Of a stretch of DNA of 64,000 bases, positions 48,968 to 59,959 are shown piece by piece. The stretch's first letter is position 1. Each line of letters begins with the position of its first letter. A program made the translations under genes and the position numbers. Origin of the DNA: Rhynchonema sp. JSB1_4 (taxonomy: Eukaryota > Nematoda > Chromadorea > Monhysterida > Xyalidae). Below the pieces are notes generated by a model that saw nothing but the letters and a program-made list of their open reading frames with translations, was not told the DNA's origin and made no database searches. The DNA lies in contig JASAMV010003611.1 of NCBI GenBank assembly GCA_030248065.1, positions 18,453 to 82,452 on the forward strand. Reading direction: 5' to 3'.

Positions 48968-49239
48968 TTGGTTGCACAATGACTATATAAGAATCCATCC
49001 AAAAATTTTCCTGAATGGTAAGGCACGTTCTCGCTGCAGATCACAAGCGTTATATTTATATTTCTTCCAAAACATTTCTGGCGATATTACAGTGAAGCTG
49101 CTTGAACGCAGTGAGCGTGATATCGGCAGAAATGTTTCGGAAAAAAATATAAATAGACCGCTTGTGATCTGCAGCGAGACGTGCCTTACCATTCAGGAAA
49201 ATTTTTGGATGGATTCTTATATAGTCATTGTGCGACCAA
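48968..49239. mobile_element. Tc1/mariner-like MITE with TA duplication (272 bp)
   Basis: TIRs of about 100 bases start TTGGTTGCACAATGACTATA and end in the complement, ...CATTGTGCGACCAA, with TA on both sides (48966-48967 and 49240-49241). The whole element is one long hairpin with a short central loop near GAAGCTGCTTGAACG. No transposase is present. Confidence 0.83.
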
Positions 49240-49447
49240 TAGCAGTGCACTACGAAAGAGAGTGCCCAACAAAATGTCGAGATTGAATTTGGCTAATTGT
49301 ATTGTCGTCAATGCAAATGGTCAGCGCTGGTCGTCAACGCAGTCCAGCGCGCATATGCTGTATGCACTGCACTTTGACTTCTGTATTTTGATACTCCGAC
49401 GACTTACAGACCGAAGTAGCACTACATAAATAGCGGCAAACACATAC

Positions 49448-49670
49448 CCACTGCAGCCCATGGCACGTATCAGCATCGTTGACGATAATGCGGTGACCAC
49501 ATGAATAGTCTTGAATTTGAATCCGAGTTTTGGAATGGAAAAGGTGGAAAATTCGTCTTACACTGGACGCCGTCGTTGTATGCATTTGTGGTCATTTGCT
49601 TTGACTCGCCGAATGCTCCTTGTATTAGCTGTGACGCTACGAACAGAAGAACCAAAACGGGCGCAAACAT
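49448..49670 (-). CDS. Small secreted protein, two 5' exons recognised (partial)
   Basis: An ATG at 49670 gives a strong signal peptide (MFAPVLVLLFVASQLIQGAF) followed by ESKQMTTNAYNDG and a GTAAGA donor near 49574. A second exon reading YSCGHRIIVNDADTCHGLQW ends at a GTATGT donor at 49448. The second part resembles a LysM repeat (hydrophobic stretch, then DTC), but the match is weak. Downstream exons were not identified. The gene lies on the same strand as the MAM gene to its right and may be separate from it because it has its own signal peptide. Confidence 0.45.
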
Positions 49671-50040
49671 GAGTCATTTGTTCCTCAGCGTTTATTGATT
49701 GAGAAAGTACTGTTATGTAAGTGGGTCACCATGTAAGTATGTATTATATGTAAAAAGTTCTTGACGACTTTGCGTGCTCTGACTGTTGGGCTTTGTTTTC
49801 GAATGCTTATGCTGTACATTGACATTTACAGAAACAAAAACAGAAACGAACACGATACACTGGAAACGATCAAAACAGCTTTCACTCGTTTTCATAAAAG
49901 CTGCCGAACACTTGAGCAATTGGAATGGCGTTTTATCACAGATCGGCGGCGGACGCAACGTGTTGAGTGATTCGATTGTGTTTTGACGAGCAACATTCGC
50001 ATCAGCACAGCGGATGTTTCATTCGAAAATCGTGAAAAAC

Positions 50041-53000
50041 TTGGACGAATTTCAGCGCCAGCTCGCCCTCGCCTTCACTTTGCTCTAGCACCTCGCCCAG
50101 TACGTAAATCTGATGAAAAGTGGGCATTTAAACTTTTTCCAGCAGCATACGAAACATCAGCCAGGCACGCAGCGGTAGTGTGCAGAAACTGATGTTTTAT
50201 ATTGTTCCATGAAACCGAAAGAATATAGTGAGTTATCTGAACGCCTGTCATAGAAGTTTGTCACCTTCACTGACGATTTTTGCACCAGATCACCAAAAGG
50301 CAAAAAGGTCACCAAAAGTCTGCCCGCATGCCGCCTACGAATTGCACCCCAAAATTCGTCCAACCTTATAAAGCCCGGCAGGCAGTTGTATGAGCTCGCG
50401 TCTCCCCACACCATCCGATGGCGATCCATCTGGACTCGTCCACATACAATCGAATTTGTGATCACGATCGGCACAAATCGATAATCGCGGCACGAAATTG
50501 ATGGATCCGACGGCGAATCGCTCAAAGTGAACGAAGACGGGCGCGTCAAAGGATAAAGTGGTCGATTCGAGCACGTAGCGATCGCGATAGAACGTTGAAC
50601 GGGTGTGATTGGGGAAGGAGGCGATCAGGTAGTGGTCGCCGGCTGTAATATTGGATACTGGCATAGTCGCAAAAAAACAAAGTAGACACACCGTCATCCA
50701 TGTCTCCATTTGCCTACTTGGTGTCAGGTCCAAAGACGAACAGTGCAAACCAGACTGCTGGCCTGATCGTGACGACTTCTAGCAAACATACTTGCCACAA
50801 ACTGCTCACCCATTATGATCGTTGTTATCATGCATGCCCATTTGAGGATTGTGTGGGATGTGTGGTACATAAATTGAGTACACATGTCTTGCCTTTACTC
50901 ACAGTCGCTAGTTTTGATACTCCAACCGATCGATCGTCCGAGACCGGTTGAGCCGAGACCTTTCGGATTCACATCGCACGCTGCTTCGTAACCGAATTCG
51001 CAGTTGAACTGACATTGTGTTTATGTTTTATTGTGTCTTTTCTTGAATTACGCATTTTTGCTCCCGGTCACATGTGGTGCATTCGCCCTGACGATGACAT
51101 CATCTATTGCGCAAGGGCATGAGGTGGAATTGAGCGACCAAAACGGATTCTTTTGGGATGGTCCAGCGGAATTTGTCACACCAGAATTTGTTCTTGTCCA
51201 AAATCATCTGAAGACTGAAGAGCCAATTATAAGCGAGCACCAACTTGATGGCATGATGCGACGTCGCGCTGCCTTCTGTTCGCAATCGTGAATGGCTGGG
51301 CGGGCAGTGCGGCCAACAGCTTTCGCGCAGTGACGGCTTTGTGATCGCTGCGAAATGACACATCATCGTTGTTCGGCGACTCGCGCTGTTGTTGTTGTTG
51401 TTGTTCGCGCGTCAGATCGCAATGCGTGATTTGATCGGCGTTGTATACAATGCTGTCAATGGCCAAGAAGGACGTCGGTGAGAGCAAGCCTTCCGCGATT
51501 ATCACCAACTGAAATTAGAGGACGGATGAAAAAAGGCTTGTGACAGTATCGTTACCCTGATTATCACGCAACACGCACAGCAGCATCGCACAGCATCAGC
51601 ACACTTTTTGAAAGACACACGTTAGGCATGATTTTTTCGGAATTTTTTATGTTGAATGGCGGTTCTGACGATGGGAGTTCTCACAAACGCACGTCCCACA
51701 AATGTCAAGTCATACAATCGTGTAGCTGCAGCTGTTTATGGCGCGTTATTCAGTTGGTCGGCGTCGTGTTCCCAATCCCAACGCACTGCTGAGTGCACGC
51801 TACGGCCACACGCTTACCCTTCTTTGCCCATCAACTGGTAGTTCCTTGCTTACCCCACGAATTATTCTGTCTTTGTGTTACGTTTGGCAAGCTGATGTTT
51901 CACAAAGAAAATAAAACAATTCATTAAACCTGAAACGTATGATTGATCGGTCCATTGATTGTCACGTCCATTCGTGACTTCAACCTCGAATTCACATTTC
52001 CCGTCTCGGGAGTCATCCGAACGCAGTCGTTCAGCAATCGATGACTGCGGTACTTCCAGCAGAATTTGAGGTACGCGCGTGGCGTGTCACTGGAACACAA
52101 TTTAGATTTTTGTGAATTTTTCACAAGCCGATCCGATATAGCGCTCGTGCTGTCAAAAAAGCCAAATATAACTCTGGCCTGAGTTTGCCCAGCTCGATTG
52201 CATTAATTGTGTCAATACGTTTTTATGATGTCTTTTTTGTTTGCAAAGTGAAATCTGATCATTTCGCTTGATCGCGCCCTGTTACCGGGATGGAGAGAAT
52301 GTCAATTTGCTGCCTCGGTTTGAACTAAAACCGAGTGCAGTTGATCTTGGACAAAAACGTTATTCGATTTTTTTCACGCAATAAAAATAAAACGATCTGG
52401 CATCCCCTTCAATATTGCCACTGATATCACGGTTATGATTCCCAATTACACGCTTCGTATCGGATACACGGGCCAAAATATACCGTATCGCTTTGATTGC
52501 GGTTATGACTCAGATCTTGAAGTCAACAAGCGATGCCCGTATCCCGGTCTCATTCCGGAAACCGTTTTGGTTCTGCTGAAATTAGCAAACATCAATTTTG
52601 AGTTGGTGGATTTCCGAGAGATCGTCTTCGGCGCTTTGGACAGCGTCAGAAATGGAACCGTTGATATGACGCTATTGAGCATGAGTAAGAGTATTTTCCA
52701 ACTTCAACTTCTGTTCTGATCTTTTATTAAATTGTTAATCATCCGTCGTGAGTGTGAAACGCTGTAGAGTCTCCAAAAAGTAATGTTTCAGGTGACGGTA
52801 CTGCCCCGGATCTGGTCAGTGCCTACCCGATTGCGGGTTGGAAAGTACCGGTTGTGGCCCTGGGCACTTCGCGAGCACCCCACCACCTGTTGCATCAGGC
52901 ATCGACGTTTCTGCTCGTCTACACCAATGAATCCTGGCTGGCCTTCATTGGCACTTGGCTATTTTTCAAACTTTATGCTCGAGTTTTGGCTCGTTTCGGT

Positions 53001-54925
53001 GGGGAGACTACGCTGCACAAGTCAGCTTCAGCTCAAGCACTAACTGTGATTGTGGGTGGTCTGTTTATGACACTGTTCACCGGTCTTTATAGATCGGGCC
53101 TACTGTCGCGTTTGTTGCTTCAAAAACGGGCGTACCAATTCGATGATTTTAATGAGCTAATTGATTTGGTTCAACGCCAAACCGTCCACTTAATCTTTGA
53201 CCCGTTTGTCAAGGACGTCTATCAAGTTCTGATGCAATCCGACAACGCGCGGGCTCTTGAAACGTTTGAAACAGTGACGGTTTCGCGCACATTTTTGAAT
53301 TATGAGGATTATGTGAGCAAAATGACCGGCGGCGACACTGTTCTGGTGTTGGGCGGGGTCACAGGAACACTTTTGTCGTCGAAATACTGTGATCTGCGCT
53401 ACGTTACATTGATGTCGGAGGGAATCGACGAAAAACTGGTGTTGGGCAAACATGTGCCGAAAGAAATTTTGCGATCATTTGACCGTGCCATAATTGAGGC
53501 CAGCAAAGCTTCGGTGATTATACTAGATCGGTATCTGGAGTTCCTGGCTCGAAGATATCAGAATTCTAGTTGTGCATCTTCTGAGCCGATCACAAATGCA
53601 CCACTGGGTCTGCCGAGCTTATTCGGCATGATCGCTTTATTGCTTGCTGGCTTGTTTCTGGCGTCGGTTGCTGTTGTCGTTGAGACAGTTTACAAACTTG
53701 TGCGAAAATAAAAGCTTCAACCGTTTCGGGAAGTAATACATTGGGCCGATAGGAAATTACACATGACAAACATTAACTGCCGCAGTGTAGACTGCGTATG
53801 TATACCTGCAGCAGCAAACGAGTGTTGCGGTATTCCACAACAAGGTGCAAATAAAGAGTAGATCGGCTTGAGGATATGCTCGCAAAAAAGTTTCGGGTTC
53901 TGAATTTTTTAATCCATTTGTCAAAGCTGGGGCTCGTATTTCTGCTTCAAAAGACGCTTTTCTTCCGCTGCAATCTATTCTTAGACAAGGTTCATACATA
54001 TATACGCAATCGCACCGGTGACAGGGCACTTGAGCGTGGGTGAGGAGGTCCCCTTGCGCTTTCCACACAGGGAGCGACATCAAGATTAGTGATCAGATCG
54101 GACTTGCCTTCGTCACGCGTGATATTAAGTGTGATACTTGTGACATCAAGAGTATTAGAGCCTGAGCCACTAATTTCGACCAGCTCAATTAAGGTTGCCC
54201 CGACCCAACATGAGTAAATTCAAGAAAGTCACGTGACCAAGGCAGGAGCGTCCCGATCCGACCCGATCGGCGCTTGTATAAATAATCATTGGAATGCTGT
54301 TTATTCCACTGCATTCCATTCCATTTAGTAGGCCTCACGCCTCACCAGGGAAAAATTCTCCCGCTGAGATTCCTTGGACCATTATTTTTTCCCGAGCGGG
54401 GAATTCCCACTGAAAAAAGTGTACCCAGTCATCATCTTCAGTGATATTTGATCTGCCAAATTTGCCAGGAGCGGTCGCAGCGCGGCATTGTTATATTCAG
54501 GCTTAATCCCAAAGCAGCGGAAAAAAACCAAGAGCAAGATCGGAAAAAATGAAAAAAACCAACTTTGATACCCAATAATTCAACCGCAGTGTGGATTCGC
54601 GTTTCTGACAACTGATCGGATCTGATACGAGCACAGCACGTTGTGGTTTGTGTTGCATAACATTAGCGCGTGAAACATTCATGTGGTTGAAGACTGCCAG
54701 GAAGGGATCGACTGAAAGTACGGCAGTGGTGACCATTTTGCACCTTATACAATATAATTTTGAAGAAAAAAAGGCTAACTAATCAATCAGCAAAGCAGGT
54801 CAAGATGTTCACCTGGCGTCACCGAGCTTTCGGTCCTTTGCGTCCAATTTGATCGGTCGATCAAACCATTCACCCAATACCAATCCAATTCATCCAGCTG
54901 ATCATCGATGTTTGCGTTTGTCCAT
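50041..54925 (-). CDS. MAM-domain protein, probably two MAM domains (ends unresolved)
   Basis: Exons supported by splice sites are 54925-54813, 54711-54572, 52089-51930, 51508-51245, 51008-50903, 50657-50365 and 50109-50041. The first two read like a MAM start (WTNANIDDQLDELDWYW, then ESTLRLNYW). The next two complete it (YLKFCWKYRSH, then LVIIAEGLLSPTSFLAIDSI ending in ITHCD). A linker with six Gln follows. A second MAM-like domain begins FNCEFGYEAACD and continues ITAGDHYLIASF...VFVHFERF...LSICADRD...LIQLPAGLYK. MAM domains are extracellular adhesion modules. The joint between 54572 and 52089 is out of phase, so at least one exon is missing or two genes are merged. No signal peptide exon or stop was found. 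The ionotropic-receptor-like gene lies on the other strand in this gap. Confidence 0.55.
52435..53711 (+). CDS. Ionotropic-glutamate-receptor-like protein, divergent (389 aa)
   Basis: Two exons, 52435-52684 and 52792-53711, join in phase 1. The first exon resembles the S1 half of an iGluR ligand-binding domain (GLIPETVLVLLKLANINFEL then GALDSVRNGTVDMTLLSM). The second has membrane segments (FIGTWLFFKLYARVL; LTVIVGGLFMTLFTGLYRSG), an S2-like portion (YQFDDFNELIDLVQRQ...DPFVKDVYQ) and a C-terminal membrane helix (FGMIALLLAGLFLASVAVVV). No amino-terminal domain is present and the region between the first and second membrane segments is short, so the pore is not the canonical glutamate-receptor type. 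Similar short divergent receptors occur in nematodes. A signal peptide is missing, so an upstream exon may exist. A ligand cannot be predicted. Confidence 0.65.
53712..54571. other. Noncoding between receptor stop and MAM exon
   Basis: No supported exon. It includes the 3' flank of the receptor gene and intron sequence of the MAM gene on the other strand. Confidence 0.4.
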
Positions 54926-55571
54926 CTGAAAAAAATGGGATGTCCATTTTTTGTCTGATGTCGATGGGTCATGATTACACGGCCCCCAAGCAGCGAATAT
55001 AATCTTGCCCGCTTCGACTATTTTCAGAATGGTTGATATGAACAATTGAACCATTATTTCGGGGCGAGGGAGATACATACGCTGCTCGTCCACTCTGTCC
55101 ACAGTGGACACTGTCCACTGTGTCAACGATTCCACATTGCACTATGTATCCGTTTGGGGCTGTTTCCACCTACATTGACGGCCAGTGCCTCTCTCGATGA
55201 TGCATAAAGTGCAGGGGTCTGACCTGCATGGCTGAAGTCTGACATTGTCCACCGCGCATATGAGCTGCTCCGACCTTGCGATTGGTTGATCACGTACACT
55301 TTGGTCAAAATATGGTGCCAGTTTGAATTTCGTTCGTGGGTGTTGCGTCGCAAAACGTATTCGCGAATCTTTGATGTGTGCGCTCATACAGATTTGGATT
55401 AATATGTATAAATTGACCGAATGGGACAGATGCTGGATTCTTTTGCCAAACATGCTGTGGAAATTGATGTCATAAATAATTACGCACACTGCTTCCGCAC
55501 CACAATAATCAATGTTCTTACATTTTCACTCCAATTGAGCATTTTAAAAAAATGTCCGTCACACACACAAA
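54926..55571. other. Noncoding; possible 5' region of the MAM gene
   Basis: A signal-peptide exon for the MAM gene is expected here or further right, but I could not identify one. The sequence has GTCCACAGTGGACACTGTCC-type short palindromes near 55090-55120. Confidence 0.35.
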
Positions 55572-55797
55572 GGGTGATATTTTCGAAACGGTGTAAAGGT
55601 CAGTTGGGTGTAAAGGTCGGTGGAAAGCTCGGTCGACAGCTCAGTGTGATAGACCTCAGTGTAAACTTGAAACATTCCACGTTAATAACAGGCAATGTTT
55701 CACGTTTACACCGAGGTACGCCGACCGAGCCTTCGGCCGAACTTTACACCGACCTGTACGCCCAACTGACCTTTACACCGTTTCGAAAATTCCACCC
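55572..55797. mobile_element. GGGTG foldback MITE, copy 3
   Basis: This 226-bp near-palindrome is very close to copy 2 at 44776 in the same orientation, flanked by AAA on both sides (55569-55571 and 55798-55800). Confidence 0.85.
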
Positions 55798-56277
55798 AAA
55801 CAGCTGAGCATAAGAAAATTTGCCCTTAACATGTCAGTGACAAATAAACGTCATGAAAGGTTCGAACATTTCTCATGTGTGATGCACGCTAAAAGTTCGA
55901 TAAATGTGAAAGCGAGATGCTTTTCCATTTCCATACATTGTGCACTTGACTGCTTCGCCACCTAAAAATGATACTTTATCATGTTGAAAATGAAATGCGG
56001 AAAACAGCCTATTCATCATCGTAAGAACAAAACTTTGTCATTCGCCAAAAATTTATTGCCATTGGTAATGCGACGTCGTTTTTAGCAGAAGAAAGGTTAA
56101 TTTAAAGTGACAAAGAGCGGTTCAATGTGCTGCTGAGAAGCAAGCACTTTGCGAAATAAAGCACAAATGTATAACGAATAACAACTTCAGTTTAGTTTGG
56201 CAAATGCGAAAGAAAACATCCACTGATCATCACCACGAATTGTTTGATCAACCGAAATGATCATGTGCCGTGCGTCT
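55798..56277. other. Intergenic; no gene recognised
   Basis: A+T-rich sequence between the foldback element and the small secreted gene; nothing supported. Confidence 0.4.
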
Positions 56278-56861
56278 TTACCACACTCGTGTGAATTGAA
56301 GATCAGTCCAATACTGAGGAGTTACGTTTATTTGCCACTGCCGTAATCGTCCGGCGCGCGTTTTATGTATCAAGTCAACATGACAAACTTTGCGCTTCAA
56401 CAAGCAATCTGAGTTTTTTCGACTTCGAACATGTACGATCGTCTCAAATTGTGTTGTGGTAAAATAAATGTCAAAACAACTCGGTACCCGGGTGCTTGTC
56501 ATAACGAGGGGTTGCCCTCTGAATGTCATGGACTCTTTTTAAGGCGCGGAGCTCAACCAGTCAACTGCAGCCATTGAGCTAGACCCAAGTGAGCTGGGCA
56601 TGGTGAGCGATTATGCGAGATAATTGAGGCAGGTGTGTAGTTTGCTGGCAACTGCTCGGCGTTAGTTAGTCGTTGTTGCCGGGTAGTGCATTGCGATTTC
56701 GTTGTTTCTGCGATTTCGATTAGCGTAAACTGTGAGAAACTTTTACACTGGTCGATGGCAACGAAGCTGTAAACAAACCCATTTTGCCCAATCAACCCGT
56801 AAGTGGTTGCCAGCAGAGCGAATGTACCGGGCAGGGTGATGTGGTGCGCAGCTCTCATCAA
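56278..56861 (-). CDS. Small putative secreted protein (117 aa), unknown family
   Basis: Two exons, 56861-56749 and 56518-56278, join in phase 2 and end in TAA. The N-terminus (MMRAAHH then ITLPGTFALLATTYGLIG) could be a signal peptide or anchor. The second exon has three cysteines (SCFDIYF, SDCLLKRKVC) and a basic, beta-rich look, with no family I recognise. It lies on the same strand as the MAM gene. Support is splice consensus, frame closure and a hydrophobic N-terminus only. Confidence 0.45.
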
Positions 56862-57130
56862 GCATACAGTGGCTTCGCGTCATCCCCGCTTTCGCTGTCT
56901 GGCATTTTTTGAATTGCCACGCTTTTTCTCTGTGCTTATTGGCTAGCAAAATCCAAAGTTTTTCAAATGTTTGCCATCGCCCAATGAACTTGCTCCCTCA
57001 GCCAATCAAGACGTTAATTTGTGATAGTTTTGCCTTTGCATGCATTTGCATCCCGTCCCCTCCCGTCCCCTCCCATTCACTTATTATTTACCAGGCATGC
57101 AAACACTGTCTTACCAACAGCGTTTGCATG

Positions 57131-57631
57131 CAGAGGTGGGAATCGGGCCGGGTTACCTCGGCCCGGCCCGGCCCGACGAGGTCCGGGGGTCGGCCCGGCC
57201 CGGCCCGGCCCGACAGTTCGGGCCGGGAAGTCCGGCCCGGCCCGGCCCGACTTGGAAAAAAGTCGGCCCGGCCCGGCCCGGCCCGATTTTTTCGGCCCGA
57301 CTTTTTCTGATGATATTTTGAAGCAATTTTTTTGGTGCAAAAATTACTGTTTTTTGGTTTAAAAATACCTGATAATCATGGAAGTCGGTACAAATTTGCA
57401 GAATCGCGAGAAATTTTGGCAAATTTAGCCTAAAAAATCACGATTTTTTATTGAAATTCGATGATGTCGGGCCTTTTCGGGCCGGCCACCCCGGCCCGGC
57501 CCGGCCCGACATTCCGAAAAGTCGGCCCGGCCCGGCCCGGCCCGACCGGGCGGGCCGGAAACCTCGGCCCGGCCCGGCCCCAACGTCGGGCCGGGCCGGG
57601 CCGGGCCGGGCCGGCCCGATTCCCACCTCTG
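57131..57631. mobile_element. Non-autonomous hAT element, GGCCCGGCCCGG-rich (501 bp)
   Basis: Ends CAGAGGTGGGAATCGGGCC and GGCCCGATTCCCACCTCTG are inverted, with TTTGCATG duplicated at 57123-57130 and 57632-57639. The interior is built of GGCCC units and an A+T-rich centre. It is related to the element at 12003 by ends and composition. Confidence 0.92.
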
Positions 57632-57644
57632 TTTGCATGCACTA

Positions 57645-57986
57645 AATTTGGACCCCCTAATTTATCGCCGGACCGTGAACGATCTTGTGCTCGTGTACAA
57701 AGTCGTTCGTGGTCTCATACCTGGGGTAACCAAGGAATCATTCTTTCCATCGCGTGACACCGGCCGCCCAACCCGAGGGCACCCCCACAGTTTGTGTCGA
57801 GTTCATGGCGCGGGTCCGGACTTGTCCGGGTATTGGGCTTATCGCGTTGTGGACCTCTGGAACAGGCTCCCAGAGGACGTCGTCTCCGCTGCCTCAATTG
57901 CGGCCTTTAAATCTAAACTAAACTCACGTGGTCGAGACGTAGTTTCTCGCCATATTTCAACAAAATTCTCAGCCGTCGTTGACTGA
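57645..57986 (+). pseudogene. LINE reverse-transcriptase C-terminal remnant
   Basis: The frame reads LVLVYKVVRGLIPGV...TRGHP...YWAYRVVDLWNRLPEDVV...SIAAFKSKL, the typical tail of non-LTR retrotransposon (CR1/RTE/Jockey-like) polymerases. Only about 115 residues are left and the catalytic part is missing; the hAT element at 57131 adjoins its broken 5' side. It is followed by a G-rich, A-rich tract. Confidence 0.75.
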
Positions 57987-57998
57987 TCTCCTCAGTCA

Positions 57999-58180
57999 CG
58001 GGGGGGGGGGAGAAGGGGGGAGGGGGGAGGGGGGGGGGGGAAAAAAAAAGAACAAAGGCCAAGCAGCCCCCCAAACACAACACACACAAAGCGCAACCCC
58101 ACACCACACACACACACGCGCACACACACAGGCAAGGCAAACACAACAAAAAGCCCCCACAGACCCCCCCTCGTGTTTCA
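57999..58180. repeat. Low-complexity G-, A-, CA- and C-rich tract
   Basis: Runs of G interrupted by A, then a run of A, then CACACA-type and C-rich sequence. It may be a LINE tail plus simple repeat, or poorly resolved consensus. Confidence 0.6.
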
Positions 58181-59555
58181 CGCTGTTGCAGAGTGCATTT
58201 AGCGACATTCACCAAGCAACGTGCTGAATTACAGCAATGTAAAATAGCTCACCTTTTTTGCAGATTACCTTGTCGTTGCTTGGCAGCGAATGCGGGCCGG
58301 CAGTGCAGCACCAAAAAGATGAAAGTTGTGCTGATTGTGGAATCCAGCGGCAATTATGACTGTGCTGAATACATTATTATTTTTTATTATGGGGCACTGC
58401 TGTCATTTTGTGAACGCTGAAACATAAAAATTATGAATTGACCAGGTGCATTGGTTTTCATTCAATGGGAGACGGCTGCTGTGATATGAAACTTGGTGAT
58501 CTGATCGGTCAGGCCTGGCTCAGCTGCTTTGTGCACTGCAGAATGTTTTGCGATTTACAGTCCGCCGTCTTTATAGTGACATAATTGGGATGGCACGGAC
58601 CGGAATTGTCGGTCACGATGAAAAATATTAGTCCAATATAGCGGTAATGGAACAGTAACCGTGAGTTTTTGCATGGATTTGTGGGTGACCATGACCACAT
58701 TTCTTGATCACTGTAAAGAGGTCAGACTGTACGCTCGAGCCAAAAAATATGTGATGCAAGAGCGACCAGAACCGTTCATGTCACCAAGTTTGCTGGTCTA
58801 TGATCATGAACCTGCAACAGAAGGCCAAGAGAATGCACATCATGCCATGTTGGCATGGCAGTTGTGTACTGGTTTGAGAGGAGAACAACTAAATCGTTCC
58901 GATTGCCATCTATTCCCTCATTTTAATGACAGATTCACCGGGCACGCAGTAGAGCAGAGAGAAATAACAGAGTGATAAATGCGTCCGCGAGCCGAAATGC
59001 GACATAAAAATCGACAAGAGCTTCAACACGGTGTTCGGACTTGTCTTGCATTTCAGCTCGCTTGCTTTGCAACAACAACAATTTACTTGAGATACTCAAC
59101 ATCAGCAATAATCAGCGCTTCAATCGTTATGCGGGTTGACTTCGGAGATAGAAAGTAAATAACAGTGAAATTACCGCTCAACAAATCTGGAGCCAAATAA
59201 CAATAGTGAAATTACCGCTCAGCTCAACAAACAAAAACAACAACAATGAAATTACCGCTCAACAAACACTTACAACAGAATCTGGAATTTCAACAAGATA
59301 AACGTCCCACCACTGCCGCTGGTGAGGTGAGGCATTTCTGACGCAAAAAACAAGACAACCCCATGCCGCATGGGAGCAGAAACGTTGTGCGACGTTATTT
59401 TTTACTTTTCATCGTTTATCGCCGACTGAAATCTACTTCTCAGGAGTCAAACTCAGTGACGTTCAAAAACTGCATCTTTCACGTCGGACACGGGCGTGCA
59501 GCAAGGAACAGACAACAGAACAGCAGCAGAATATGAATTTCTGGTGTGACTGTAT
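58181..59555. other. No gene supported; possible exon on minus strand near 58500-58650
   Basis: On the minus strand a short frame reading NSGPCHPNYVTIKTADCKSQ and ending in a stop could be the last exon of a secreted protein, but no partner exon was found. A repeated GTGAAATTACCGCTCA...AACAA unit occurs three times at 59165-59275. Confidence 0.3.
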
Positions 59556-59950
59556 GTACTTGCGCATTTTTCCGCAAAATATATTTTTGGAAAAAACCGT
59601 TTTTTTGCGAAAAAAACGTTTTTTTCCAAATATTTTTTCAGTACTTAAGGTTACTCACAGTCCAAAAACGCCTATTTTGGCGAAAATTTAGTATGGAAAT
59701 GGCTTTTAACAGGTTAAAAATGCAGTTGGAGATTAAAAAGTGATCAGTTTGAACTGTTTAGTACCGATTCACATTGGTTTTGACAACATCCTCTCGCAAC
59801 CTTGGAAAATATCTCGGAAACTTTTGGGGAAAAAACCGTTTTTTTAAAAAAATAAAAACGTATTTATCCGGGCACCGGGCCTCGTTCAAAAAACGGTTTT
59901 TCCTTCGTTTTTTTCAAAAAAACGTTTTTTTTTCGGCCCGCAAGTATATG
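59556..59950. repeat. Foldback A/T-tract element (AAAACCGTTTTTT family)
   Basis: GGAAAAAACCGTTTTTTTGCG and AAAAACGTTTTTTTCC lie at the left; AAAAAACGGTTTTTCC and AAAAAACGTTTTTTTTTCGG lie at the right. It is the same family as the copy at 28715. Confidence 0.55.
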
Positions 59951-59959
59951 TGTTGTGAC

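Noticed and set aside
58661..58975. 104-codon plus-strand open frame
   Set aside because: No domain, no signal peptide and no splice partner; length is within chance expectation.
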